64,000 bases of DNA from Gyromitra esculenta (GCA_038503075.1 JBCAML010000001.1:2108001-2172000); one strand, 5' to 3'; positions 10,315 through 22,956 are shown, numbered from the stretch's first letter. Numbers and translations are program-made. The notes: generated by a model not told the origin, from the letters alone.

Positions 10315-13300
10315 ATGTCCCCCAGAAGAAATAAACCCTCTACCCCTCCCCCACCTCCTTTCACTATCGTGCAACACAACTGTGCTGGTAGCTCAAAGAT
10401 ATTTCACACCCTTTTTTCCCAATGCAAACCAACACCCTCAATCGTTGCCATCCAAGATCCCTATCTATGGAACAACAAACCCCTACAAGCACCCGGCTTT
10501 TATCTCTTAATTCCATCAATACTCCCAACACAAAAAATTCGAGTTTGCTTTTACATATCGATCCATTTTATCAACAGCCACCAAACGGAATTTTTAATCG
10601 AAAACCATTTTAGAGACGATATAATCTCTCTACGTCTTACTTTTAAAAATCCAATTTTCAACTCCTCCTTTTACTCACTCAAAATCACAAACATCTATAA
10701 TCGTACAAGGAGCAATTCCAGCAATCACCACATTCAACCTTCGCAAATATTTTCCTCCTCATCCATTCCTACCATTATCGTTGGTGACTTTAACATTCAC
10801 CATCCTTCCACAGACCCTCTCCGAACTATTTCCTCACAAGAATTCAACGAAGGGGAAAAATACCACCTAACCGCTCAAAACCTACTATATACATGCCTAA
10901 ACACTCCTGGGATTTATACCCGCTTTCCCTATGACTCTCACACTAGACCGAGTGTCCTCGACTTAACATTTTGCAACCACCTTGCATCACCTTTTATCAA
11001 AAAATGGGACGCTTTCACGGATTGATTTAGAAAAGGAATCAGGGTTTGGTTATTGGTTTTGCTATTTGTTCGGATGGTTTCATAAGTTTTTGTGGTTCGG
11101 GTATTCTTCGGTTATCGGGATAATGTCTTTGTGTTTCGGTTGTTGTCAGGTTGTTGTTGGTGTTACTGTAAAAGCGGGGTATTTAAAGTGAAGGATTTCG
11201 GTCGTTTATGTTTTCCTTTCTCTTCTTTCCTTAAGCAACGTTCTCGTCACTTCTACCTGTATTATCTTAATACAAATCTCGGTTCTATCTCAGAACCTTC
11301 GCTGTCGCTGTGAAACATCGCCGATACTTCGCCTTGAAGTATACACCCCGTAGAACTTGTAGAAATACCGCACTCTTCGAACGAGTTAGGATCTCGCTTA
11401 AGTAGCACTGCTCACCTTCAGGGATACTGAAGGGCTTAACGAGAGCCTGAACCGTGAGAGACGCCTCCTCCAATTCTACTGGATCAGACCACATACCCAT
11501 TATCACACACCTCCATACTCCTCATCATGCAATTGCCATGCCATCACCCGACTGGTCAAAAACCAATTGGAAAAACCTCACGCCGATAATTCAAAAAATC
11601 AAAATCGCTCCCCCTCCTCCGTCACCAGACCTTGATCAATGGTTCAAAAAATCACTCAACTTAGTGACCACACCGATCATTCTAGAAACCCCAACCAAAA
11701 GACCTTCTAAATGGTCCAAAAAATGGTGGAGCCCTCTGCTATCCGACCTTAGGAAAATCTTTCATTCAATCAATCGATCCCACCGTAACCAATTTAAAGG
11801 CTCGAAAGCCCCCCCCTCCGCAGAAGTACGCAAAGCAAAATATGCCTACTTTCATGAAATCGCCAAATGCAAAAAGAACCACTGGAATTCCTTTTTAGCG
11901 AACGCGTCACCCTCCGACATTTGGGCTGCCAAAAGAATGAAAACCTCATCCTCTAATGATGTTTTTCCGAACCTTCCCAATATTAGCACTCCTACACAAC
12001 TCGCCTCCTCACCTATCCAACACTTTTTCCCCCCGCGTATCACAAAACCTCCGCCCCTCTATCATCTCCACACAGACTTTGAAGAAATTGACTTCGACGA
12101 AATCTCTTCAGCGTTACGCGCCTCCTCCAACACATCTGCTCCCGGCCCAGACACTATCCCTTACAGCATCTGGAAAAAAATTAACAACATTAACCCAAAT
12201 ATTATCCATTCACTCCTTAATCCCCTAGCAGAATACGGATATCATCCGCTCCAACTCAAAAAAGCTTTCGGAATCGTTCTCCCAAAACCAAACAAAGAAT
12301 CTTATTCTTCAGCAACCTCTTTCAGAGTCATTGTACTGTTGGAAACTCTTTCCAAAATACTAGAACGTATTATTGCAACCCGACTCGCCTACCTCTCTCG
12401 CTCAAACGGCCTCATTCATCCCAATCAATGCGGCTCGCTATCACTTATATCAACCGGAGATGCAGTCTCCGCTCTCCTTCATGATGTCCAGCTCCTCCAA
12501 GCAGCCGACAAGAAAGTCTCCACTCTCTTCTTAGATATTAAAGGTGGGTTTGACAACGTCAACCCCCATATCCTAGAAAAAAGACTTCTTGATCACAACA
12601 TCCCACTGTATATGACCTCTTGGATCATATCCTTTCTTCATTCCCGCGAATGTGCCCTCTTATTTAAAGGGTCACCACGAAAATTTCTTCCCGTATCTGT
12701 AGGAGTCCCCCAAGGCTCACCTATATCTCCCCTCTTATTTTGTATCTATGTCGCCCCCCTTCATCTCAGCAACGCCTCTAAATTCACATTTTCATATGTG
12801 GACGATTTTGCCATCACAGTCTTTTCGCACTCCAGTAGGAAAAACGCTGGACTCTTAGAACAAGCAGCCCGCGACATTAACATCGTGGGTGATGCCATTC
12901 AAGTTTCCTTCTCAATTCCCAAAACAGAACTCATACACTGGACAACAATCCACAACCGACTCCCCCCTACTCCAGGCGCCTCCATCAAACTTGATGGAAA
13001 TACCTTTCTCCCACAACTATGTATTCGTTGGTTAGGTTTTTGGCTCTCCCACAACTTCAACACGAATACACACTTTCTCAAAAGGTTGTCATCTGCCCAA
13101 AAAGCATTCTTTGCAATCAAACCTTTATCAACATCCGGTTCAGGACTTACAGGCTCCAATGCTCGTAAACTTGCCATGGGCCTTATTCGACCAATACTCA
13201 CTTATGGAATGAATATACTCATTCCATCGATAACTATCTTTAGGAAACTCGATCCGTTCTGGAACTCTGTTCTCAGATGGATCACGAACTGCTTTTCATC

Positions 13301-14192
13301 CACAAACATTGGCGCTCTCACCCGAGAAGCAGCACTCCCTCCCACAATGCCATACGCTAAATACCTCAGAAGACGCCATGCAGTACGCATAGCCATTCTA
13401 CCTGTGTTATTTAACCCCGCATCTGCACGTCTCCCACCAAACTTCCAAGCAAATGGTACCCCTCTCCCACTTCTCAGGAGCCATCTCAAAGGCCTCGGCC
13501 CTCGCAGACCTCGACCCTGGAACTCTAATGCCAAATCACGCGTCAGACCTCTAATCATTGACGCCCTCGCACACGAAGCATGGAAATTCCTTCCATGCAA
13601 CTACTACCCCGGTGCGTCAGGCCCTGCCATCGACATGCCAAATCCTGATCAATCAATGATCCTCGAATCATGCAACAACGCTATTTTATCCCAATTAAAA
13701 ACAGACTGGAACGAATACACTCCCCGCCCTCCTTACTATGAATACTTTACTACCACTATCCCTCACCCATTTATGAAATTCTCGAAATTCATAGCTGGGA
13801 GGCTCCACCAAATGCGAGCACACAAAAGCTACCTCAAAGCACACACATCCTGGTCTCATCCTGGACCTACTACATGTCCCCTTTGTGGCGACAGCTCCCA
13901 AGACTTTTCGCACGCAATACTATACTGTTTTGCTCATGAGGTTGAACGAAATTTATTTATTCCCTTTATAAATTCATTAAACTCTGAGTCGCCCGTATGG
14001 TCAAACCCGATTATGTTAATTGCCCTTGCTGAATTTATTTCAAAGACAAGGACAAATTTTCCTATTAAATCTCAAATTGATATTTCATATCTATCTTCAT
14101 CTGGCTCGTCTGATGTTCTTTCATCTATTTCTTCTCATTCTATAACATCTATTACTTCTCTTTTAAATTTTTTTGAATCAATGGAAGAGTAA
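10315..14192 (+). pseudogene. LINE ORF2 (endonuclease and reverse transcriptase), interrupted by an insertion
   Basis: The 5' part, 10315-11012, encodes an apurinic-type endonuclease: QHNCAGSS near the start, QDPYLW, then IIVGDFNIHHPS. The 3' part, 11465-14192, resumes in the same frame with TGSDHIPII, the last endonuclease motif. The reverse transcriptase follows: ATSFRVIVLLETLSKILER, LFLDIKGGFDNV, VGVPQGSPISPLLF and the catalytic YVDD box in FSYVDDFAITVF. A C-terminal zinc-knuckle-like CPLCGDSSQDFSHAILYC ends the protein. I see no RNase H domain. The insertion puts a TGA at 11024, truncating the protein just before the last endonuclease motif. Without it the ORF would span about 1,141 codons. 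ORF2 supplies target nicking and reverse transcription. Confidence 0.92.
11013..11459. mobile_element. 447-bp insertion of unknown family inside LINE ORF2
   Basis: It is flanked by a 5-bp direct repeat GACGC (11008-11012 and 11460-11464). Removing the insert plus one repeat rejoins the endonuclease frame exactly. The ends are short inverted repeats: TTTCACGG at the left, CCGTGAGA at the right (7 of 8 match). Inside are a TATTTAAA box near 11179, the hairpin GGTTCT-ATCTC-AGAACC (about 11281-11297) and the hairpin CCTTCAG-GGATA-CTGAAGG near the right end (about 11415-11433). A short minus-strand frame crosses its right third but resembles nothing I know. Ends are not TG...CA, so it is not a standard LTR. 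Family unknown. Confidence 0.75.
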
Positions 14193-14406
14193 ACTATTTG
14201 CACGCTGGATATATTTTAGGCTTATGTTAGCCATGGAGGGAATCTCTGGATTGAAATTTTCAGTTATAATTGTTTTATTTTTAATTTTTGTCAGGAGGGT
14301 TGGGGTGATAAGGGTTTTGTTCACGCTATAACTTCGGTTGCATGTGATATTCTTGTACCATTTTAAAAAAACAATGAAACAATGATTTAACAAAAAAAAA
14401 AAAAAA

Positions 14407-14422
14407 TCCCGTTCGTCTATTC
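14407..14422 (+). repeat. LINE target-site duplication, right copy (16 bp)
   Basis: Identical to 8646-8661 and immediately follows the LINE poly-A tail. Confidence 0.9.
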
Positions 14423-14487
14423 GTTTTCTCTTCTCTAGTTTACTGGACAGTCAATATATCAAATCTATTCATTATTTCAACGTCATC

Positions 14488-15133
14488 CTATGCCCACTGT
14501 CCGAGTGATATTTCATGATAATTGAAATACGCTTTACTTGATTTATTTATTACTTCACTCAATACACGTGCATTTAACTTCATTACATAATGCAACCAAA
14601 TAATATACGGTGATTAATATCATTAGACTACTCCTTGACTACATGTACCTGCATGATCTGATCAGCCTAGTATGGTAGGCTCATGATTAGCTTTATCTTA
14701 AAGGCTGACACGGATACGAACACGGATGATGTTAAATAGGCCTACTGGGGCTATGATACTGTAATTCATATTTATTGCCGACTATCGGCAATTGCAAGGC
14801 AGGAGACGACAGCGATCTTATTCCAGAACAGAAAACTATAGCTCGTACCCCAGACATTAAAGAAACCAACCTTTTTTCTTCTTCCATATACATGTACCAG
14901 TACATGCTCTACTAAAAAAGCACGCAAAAAGCCACTCCGTCCAAATATTGGGTATATAAAAACAAAAAATAAACAAAAGGCGTCCATCGTTAACTATACA
15001 TTATACACTTAAAGTCATCGCGTTAAAGCAAATGTCCGCCCACCAATACACTCCAAACGTTTTTTTGTTTCGCTAGCTATTATACATACAATAAACGAGC
15101 AACCGAAGTAACAACCAGACACCTTTCCGTGAG
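14488..15133. other. Intergenic, AT-rich
   Basis: Lies downstream of the minus-strand transcription factor and so should contain its 3' UTR. Two TACATGTA octamers occur (14640, 14889). I see no gene. Confidence 0.6.
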
Positions 15134-17753
15134 TCAAAAGAGCCAGTCAGTTTCCTCAGTACCCATAGGTGCAAACCCTGGCACCATTCCCTGCTGTTGT
15201 CCATTAGCATCTAGTACTGGTGTTCCCGTAGGGTGCGTTCCGGGAGCTACCCGTGGGAAATTGAACCAGTTGAAGACATCCAAATAGTCCAATGCTGCGC
15301 TGCCATTGTTTCCAGACGTATCGCCGTTGGATGTAGGGACGCCTAGGTGTGCTGTGGATCTTCGAGAATCTGGCTGGCGTGAAATCATCACGTCGACTGC
15401 GTACGCTGTCATTCTCATATCGGACAGTATTGCTACGCAGTTCCTTGAATTACTTCCGGATGCATCGACGTCCTGGTGATCTCCAGTTGTTACTCCGGTC
15501 ACCTGGATCTGTGTTTGTGATAATTCTTCCACAACACGCTGGATTATGGTTGCATAACGCTCGGCGGTTTGATAGCATTTCCCCATTTCACGAAGTGCAT
15601 CTAGGAAGAGTCGTACATCAGGGATCGTCGAGTACTCCGTCGTCGATGCGTGCACGAGCAGCAGACGCGCTGCGACCCAAACCGTGAAGGCGAACGTCGA
15701 GCCTAACAGATGTAGCATGTTGTTGGAGATCACAAGACGGGTCAAAGCAGCAATGTTCTCAACAGCCGACAGACACCGTTGGCCTGCGGAATACGAAGGA
15801 CCGAATATAGTAGAGCGTGTAGTTGGATATGCCGCGGAGGAATGAAGTCGGATCACCGAACTAGAAAAATCAATCAATAACCCGAACCCGAACCCTAGCC
15901 CTAGAATCAACTACATACGTGTTATATGTAGCATGAAGCATTATCCAGGAAGGGTCAACGACTGTACCACCCAGATTGAGAGCACGCGTCAAATTTCCAT
16001 ACGACATTGGAAGAGAAAACTTCCATGAAGTAAGTGCCTTATCAAGGGTTCTGTATTTTAGTTGCCATGCTTCCACATCTGAGAGCACATTGATGTCGAC
16101 AGTTTCCCGGAGAAACCGGTGAATCCTCCCCAATATCCCAAGAACCTCTATCAAATAAGAAAACGCTGACAGGGACTCGACGTTGTTAACGGACTGATCG
16201 GATCTCCGAGGTGTTCGAAACCACCGCGTGGTAACGTGCTGGTTTCGGTCCCACAGGTGATCTCGGCATGGGAGCAGTCTATCAATTTCTGACTCGTCCA
16301 AAGTCAAGTCTAAAGAGGTCCCTAAAGTCGTGTAGACATCCAATAGATAAACCATCCAAAACAACCGCCGCCGCCCTTCTTCCTCAACCCAATCTTTCGA
16401 GTCTGGTAATATCCCAGCACCCATCGTCGATATCTGGGGGAGAACTTCTCTGGACGGTTCTACTGCCAATCCCAAGTGTAGCGCCATTCGCGTTGTTAGA
16501 GCCAAAAGTCCCCAGCCCGAAGGTCCATTTGTCGACCCCACAACATCCAAAACCAATATAACCAAGGCCTTTAATGATTGGACAGATGGGTTTTCTAAGG
16601 CATAGAACACGACCTTGCGTTTTGCTACCGACCGAAAATGTGCTTTCCAGCCATCATCCAACCGCCTATCCGAACAGAACCTGAGGGTGGCCGATACAAT
16701 TGCATGCATTAAGATGACATCGCATTCTTCAACCTGTGAGAGGTGGCGCCCAAAGAAAGAATCTACGATGGTTTGTCGATGGAGTATTGGACATGTTGGA
16801 TATATATTTTGAAAGAATAAATCGACCATAGTGCAGAGAAGGTCATCAGTTGGAAGGTCATTGTCGAAAGACCTTGTGTTTGAGAGATCGCCTATTTGAT
16901 TTTGTTCTCGAAATGCAACATCTGCAGGCATAACTCCCGCAGCGCTGACGAAGGGGCCTGGTGGCTGCGAAACTGCAGTGAACTGTGTTGGGGGAGGATG
17001 ACTAACGGCCATCATCGGCTCCGTTGAGCCAGGATGGGATATCGAGGGAGAAAGGTGATCATGGGAAGCAGTTGAGGGCGAGGGGAATTGTGGATGAGAA
17101 CTGATGTTTTGGAGATGGTTATCTAGAATCTGCGAGTGGTTGGCCAAAACTGCTTCTACACGGTCTGTAGCAAGGAGGTTAGCACTCGTCTCGAGGTCAT
17201 CCATATCAGAATCAACTCACCAAGTCGCTCCTCCAGCTCCCGACCGATTCCAGCCCGAAGACCTGGCTTTTTCTTTTGTCTGTAAATGCATTCCTGTCCT
17301 GTTTTTATTTATTTACACAATATTAGACTAGTCCTGTAGCTGTAATATTGGTGGTGGTGGTGGTGGGGCCTAACCGTTTCGACTGCACCATCCACAACTC
17401 GGCTGTGCACGGTCGCACTTTACCTTCCTCTGTTTACAAGTCTCGCATCTTCATTTCACCATGAGCAACTGAACCAGTGGGGGAGGCTTTGGAGATTCGG
17501 GAGAGGCTCACGAGGAAATCCCGTCAATGCGTCTCCGTTTTCTCGCACCTTCACTTCCACCATCTCCTCTATCTTGTCTGCCGTCATCTTCAGAAGAATT
17601 ATCATGATCGCTACTCCCCCTACCGTTCGTTGCAGAGCCGTTGCTATTGATGAGACTGTTCACAGCCGAGGGACGACGGAGGGCTGCAGGAGCAGTAGAC
17701 GTAGGAGCAGGCGCAGCAGCAGTGGACGCGGATTGGGAATCTGGGGAGCCCAT
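15134..17753 (-). CDS. Zn2Cys6 transcription factor with fungal_trans domain, 788 aa
   Basis: Five exons: 17753-17512, 17448-17375, 17298-17221, 17164-15919 and 15860-15134; total 2,367 nt. The six zinc-binding cysteines lie at about residues 82, 85, 92, 99, 102 and 109 (CETCKQRKVKCDRAQPSC then GWCSRNGQEC). They appear only after joining exons 1-3. A basic nuclear-localisation patch RKRRR precedes them. The linker KKKPGLRAGIGRELEERLD runs into a short coiled coil (RVEAVLANHSQIL). The middle homology region follows (LFFQNIYPTCPILHRQ, GWGLLALTTRMALHLGLA, EEGRRRLFWMVYLLDVY). The tail is disordered and ends DWLF. A further in-frame ATG 84 bases upstream would add a repeat-encoded VKP run; I prefer 17753. 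Target genes are unknown. The rhamnose cluster 6.3 kb away is a possible target by position only. Confidence 0.9.
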
Positions 17754-17793
17754 GATGGCGTGTTGAAATTTACGAGATGGAACACAATGCTGG

Positions 17794-17830
17794 CTGACTG
17801 GCTTGACTGGCTTGACTGGCTTGACTGGCT
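17794..17830. repeat. 9-bp tandem repeat, about four units
   Basis: Units of TTGACTGGC repeated about four times, some 40-80 bases upstream of the regulator's preferred start codon. On the minus strand they are in frame with the upstream ATG and would encode a VKPVKPVKP run. Confidence 0.85.
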
Positions 17831-20800
17831 CAATCACTCACACACTCGAGACTACCGCCAGACTGGCGACAAAACCGATAGCGATGGAGGTGATGATAGA
17901 AAAGAAGAAGAGCAGGCAGCAGTCAAGCTTACAAGTTAGGTTGATGGTGACTAGGGGTCTCGATCCAACCAATCCCCGGATATTGGCGCAGGCCAGGCAT
18001 AATTTTTTCGTCAGTCCTGGGATTGCAGGATTGTCATGATGGCTTCCCCGCCTTCTAGGTAAGCTCCTCCTCCTCAGTCTCCACACGGCAGGCGCCCCCA
18101 AGATGTTACCCCAGCTGTCCGAACTCAACGCCCAATCGGGTTGCTTGTGCCAGCTGGGGAATCCCCGCTCATCGTAACGAGGAACCTGGCGGGGATTTAG
18201 CCAAAGCTCATCTGTCCCACAGAAACCCTCCCAGTAAGGAGTCAATTTCCCCCCCTGCTCGCCCCAGGAACGACAAAATCTTTCATGTTGTTAACTGGAC
18301 TGGTTCCTGAGAATAACCGCCTCGACAGAATGCATCGGGCTTGTCGGCAAACGATAATTATCGGACAAAAGAATGCATATCGGAAAAGAAAGAAAGGAAA
18401 AAAAAGCACGCAAGAAGAGCCTCTTTCTCTGCATTCTCTGTCTATTACATCTCCAAAAGAAGCAATTCCCAACTGTTGGTGCAACCTTGCAATAATGACA
18501 AAAAAAACCATACTTGCTGAGCCCACAACGACATGACATTTTCTCTCGCTCTCGGTTGTCAGTATCCCAACTTGGTCAAGCAGACATGCGCCCCAATATA
18601 TCCTCAATCTATCCTCAGTTTATCAATTGCACGTTTGGTGCAAATGTCCGACGATTCGTTCGCTGGGTTCATGTGTCCCACATGTTCCTCCGCAATTCAA
18701 CTGTCACTGTTTCATGAGCGCTTTCTTGATTGCTCAAACTCGTTATTTCTGACAGAAATTTTCTGTGGGCGCGTGTTACGGGAGATCCGTGTGGCGGTTG
18801 GAGAGCCGGTGGTCTGGAATGATTATCAGGCATTCCAATTTCTAATCCCGAGAATAAGTCGCGCTCCAGCCTAAAGCTACCTTGCTTCCCCGATGTAACG
18901 GCGACGCTTGCAGCTTGGGTCGGCTTCATAAAGTCTCACTCGACCATGCACTCTCGCGGGCATATCGTACGTAGTCCCCACCCTCCTACGGCTAGCTGGG
19001 AATTCAAACCAGTACCCGGCCATCCGGTGTACGCGTTATGTCCCTGTGCTCTGAAAGTCCTTGATGCTATTCTTCGTCAAGATTTCGCTTATCTTCGTAC
19101 ACTAAAAATATTTGGTGAGTTAATTCAGCGACAAGCGATTAAGGTAATTTTTTTTAGCGCCAGAAGGGTCGTGACCTACATGTGGTCGTGTATTAAGTTA
19201 AAGTACGTGCTATAACTCTCATACTTATAGGTGTCTATAGATATGATACATGTACCTCTTAGTGCCTTCTCGCTTTTATGGCTATTGGAACTCTGGCCTT
19301 ATTTATTAACTTCGTTAAATGTTTCCCTACACCCGGAGCTATTTTGATCGGTGCCGACGAAATGAAGGATTAACCAGCGTGCCCACAAATCCGGCTGCCC
19401 ACAAGCATTTGACCTGCCTACATCTTCCGGCTAAAGGGGAATCCTCAATATTTTTCTCCACGATCGCTTGCCATAGCGGCCGATAGATCCCTTCATCCCG
19501 AAAATCCCCAGGAACAAAACCGTTCAAAGGCCGTTCACCGCTACATGTATACAATCCGTACAATTGCTGGTATGTATCATGTTTTTCCTCCTCTTCTCTG
19601 GTTTCAAGTGTATAGGTTTAGAGAAAGAATAAAAAGGACTGCAAGATTTTTATAAGATTAACTTTCCGGGCCGGGCCGCATCGCGATAATTACAATTTTT
19701 TTTCTTTCCAGATCAAAATCAATAATTAAACCACTTGATCATATAGCGCTCGCCATACGTTAACGTTGCAGCTGGCATGCAAGGGGACCAAAACTTAATT
19801 CAGTTTATAAGCTAACTCGGATTTTATTTAATCTCGATCTAATCTGCAACCTACATTTATCGGCCATAACCTATCAGAAACTTGTCTAGCTGCAGCCTGC
19901 TCTCCGATAGTTTTAATGCTCAGGTATGCGTACGTACCTATTAAACGGGTAGTTTGCAGCCACTCCTATTGTGGAGTACAATGTCATGTACTCTACTTCT
20001 ATTAGCCAGCTCCGCGCCAGCTCATGCCCGTTATAGTCACTCATCCGGGCCACTGGCCACACCTAGAATTGCCACTTCTGCAGGGTCGCTTACTGACAGG
20101 ACCCTTTCTTGGAAGATACTGTAGCGGGTGCTTGGTATGGGACGCTAGATATCAGTGGTACTTATGCTGTATGTTAATACGGCAGTGTCAACTACCTGCT
20201 TTTCTGAAATATACGGCTGGGGAATATCGGTACACATCCCTCATCAGTGTCAACTGAGACCCTCGATTGTCGAAAGGTAGAAATGATGGTCCCATTTCAA
20301 GTGATCCCATTATTAAAGGGTAGGTGACTGAAGAGTGGGGGATGATTTTGGAGGGACTTCTTGCGTTCTTTTCACATACTACGAAAACATCCAAGTTTAC
20401 ATAATCAAACGGCTAGTGTACTACATGTACTAATAGTCAAAAGCTGTGCCAGACCCCCACCTGGAGGAGAGAGAAAATACTTGGTTGGTGTTAGAACCAA
20501 CTTGTCTCCGAGAAAAGAAACATCCACGAGAGGACTTGTTCCATCCTAAGTGTTTGCGGTACTATGATCTTCTGTGGGAAGCCGTACTTCCTACTATAAT
20601 TATACCTCAGTACTTACGTATAATCCACCTATACTATATCTAAGCATTTAGGACGGACGAGGGTATATTCTTCCTATAAGCCTATCCTGCCGTCATAGCC
20701 GTTCGTTTTTGTCTTCGTTTCAAGCTCGCCTATTATATTATAAATTGAAATAGGCTCTACAACTTCCCGTCAATCTAGATCGCTTACCTTTTACCTCGTT

Positions 20801-22956
20801 TTCCCCCTGTTCCACAACATGCTTGACGGTGCAAACGCTAATTCCGCGTTTTAACAGTCAAGCCTATCCACATGTGAAGGATGAACTTCTAAAACCCCTC
20901 AGCTTGGAATATCCTGATCAACATTTACCCCACAGATTGAGGATTTTTATATTGAGATTATCGAGTGGGGTTTACTGGTAAATCATAACTGCAACTAATT
21001 AAGGTACGTATACTTGCTTGCTTCTTTCTGATGGTGGGTTTTGTCTTGAAATATGTATATCTTAGTAATAAAAATAAGTTGACTATAGTCTATAGAAGAA
21101 AGTAAGCCATACTCCCTTTCTATGTCTCCTCTGGGCGCTCCGTCCATCCACCCTAACCCATATATATCTTACTTCTCTATATATCAATATCGATATTGAT
21201 ATATTCGCGCAATCAATCGAAAACCCGACTCTCTCACTCGATTTGCCTTATGTTCATTACACAAATGTTTTCTCTTAGAGGATCTCACCCAACCCAACAC
21301 CAACCCTCTCAGTTTTTCGTCAACTGCAATTCGTTGTAGAAAAAGTTGTTTGAAGTATGGGGGGGGGTTTTTCGAACTCATGATCGGTATCCTAACAACG
21401 CTAACTTCAGATTGAGTAGATATCTACCGTTCACACAAAGTGCCATACGATCGACGGTGGTGGCGCTGGAATCGATACTTAATTTTTAGCGTTTTTCTCG
21501 GTGAAAGCTGCCGATACCGTGGCGTTTGGTAGGACAGGGCCTAAACCCGTTATATGCCGCTTGTTAAGACACCAGTTGAATAATCGAAGCTCAGCTTGAC
21601 ATTGAGGACTCGCCAGAACATCCTAGGAATTCTTCTTGATAAGGTTACCTGGTATTCTCACAGTTGCTAATATGATCGAGACCTATTAAAAGACAGGTTA
21701 ACTGCCAAACGATAGTCCTGCGACACCAACATCGCCAGTACTGACTATATTCTGTGTTTTACTCTATATGTTTTGCTACATCTAAGGTACTTGTCGGTTA
21801 CATGAGACGTAGGGGTTTACAATTAATATTCCGCGTCCTGTGCTACCTGACCTAAGTATCACCAACAGTTGCTCGCTTGAGGTTAAATCTCTATCTATAT
21901 GAGCCAGGAACGATTACGTTGTGCATGTGGTGGTTTAATCTCGACAGAAAGTTACCTTCTCCCTTTCCCCCTTCCTTCCCCCTTCCCCCACACCCTGACA
22001 ACAATATGTGTAGCATTTATCCCTCGACACTCCTTCGGGTATCCACGTGTCCAACAAATCACTTGTGCCTGTCCCGGTACTTGCGCGCGGACTATCGGTA
22101 ACAGATGAAAGACTTTACGGAACTTGCCGCGTTTTTTGCGGATCTGAGGGCTCCGGTACATACAGGGTTCGCTTGACCTGAGAATTAGAATGCACGAATG
22201 CACACCAAAAATACGGATTTTAAAGAAATTAGGCAACCGGTGTCAGCAGTCAAACCTCCACATAATGGTTTGGAATTAACGGATGCCCCTATATACCTAC
22301 TGGTGCCAAATCTGGACGGCCAAAGCGTATAACAGGCTTAGACTACTAGAGACCCACGCGCCGTGTATCACGACTCGATATAAACACTACAAAAGAACAA
22401 ATAGCGCAGCAGGGCCTCCTGTACGCGTAATTGAATCGAGGCGGCTCGACCCCTCCATCCGGTCACTAGACTATCAGGTATCTTACCACCCTGATACTAA
22501 TAGCTAGCTGGTCATGGTCAAAGATGGCAATGACCCTTTTCTTTCCCTCATTTCTTGGATAGGTACGTACACATAGTTTGCGTTATATGTATATCATGGC
22601 CGTCCATATAATACGAACGAACACATACACATTTTTAACTGCTGGAAAATCTGACCATGTCTTTCCAGTTTTATTAAGAGTTGTTTCAAAATATATTAGT
22701 TCACCCTCTCAAAAAGGAGCAGAGGTTGGTGACGAAAAACGAAAACCATAATCTTCTCTAGCGAACAGTCCGTCTGGACCCCCTTTTCCTAGATATTTTT
22801 ATACTCCTGCACAGACACAATTCCGTGCAAGTTATGAGCCCACACTTCGCATGCGCGTTGCGGGGTCGAGGTTATCCGGTTCCCCGTCCATGCCCTTACA
22901 AATCTCCGCGATAAGGGCCGTGCACAATCCCAGATTCTGCTGTCGACGCTACAGAC

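Larger units (their letters stand above)
8662..14406 (+). mobile_element. Tad1-like LINE retrotransposon, full length, carrying a 447-bp insertion
   Basis: A non-LTR retrotransposon of about 5.3 kb before the internal insertion. It has a short 5' leader (8662-8791), two ORFs on the plus strand separated by two bases, a 3' UTR (14193-14391) and a poly-A tail (14393-14406). Perfect 16-bp target-site duplications (8646-8661 and 14407-14422) show target-primed reverse transcription and an uncorrupted insertion. Both ORFs lack point nonsense mutations, so there is no obvious RIP damage. The copy is disabled only by the insertion at 11013-11459. It sits inside a probable solo LTR. Confidence 0.92.
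8452..14482. mobile_element. Probable solo LTR (about 270 bp) split by the LINE
   Basis: The sequence starts TGTTGGATAT at 8452 and, after removing the LINE and its duplicated target, ends TTTCAACG at 14482. The ends are near-inverted (TGTTG/CAACG), as in Copia LTRs, and are flanked by a 5-bp direct repeat TCATC (8447-8451 and 14483-14487). Remaining LTR sequence is about 8452-8661 plus 14423-14482, with a TATATA-rich promoter-like stretch near 8605-8635. No internal retroelement genes remain. A caution: the word AACATCATCTGTTG also occurs at 8178-8191, so the left boundary may belong to a wider repeat. Confidence 0.55.

Noticed and set aside
11285..11506. Minus-strand frame crossing the right end of the 447-bp insertion
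   Set aside because: It runs across the insertion boundary into LINE sequence, so it cannot be a gene of either element.
19339..19563. 74-aa minus frame with protein-like composition
   Set aside because: No recognisable family and no flanking exons. It could be a gene relic but cannot be supported.
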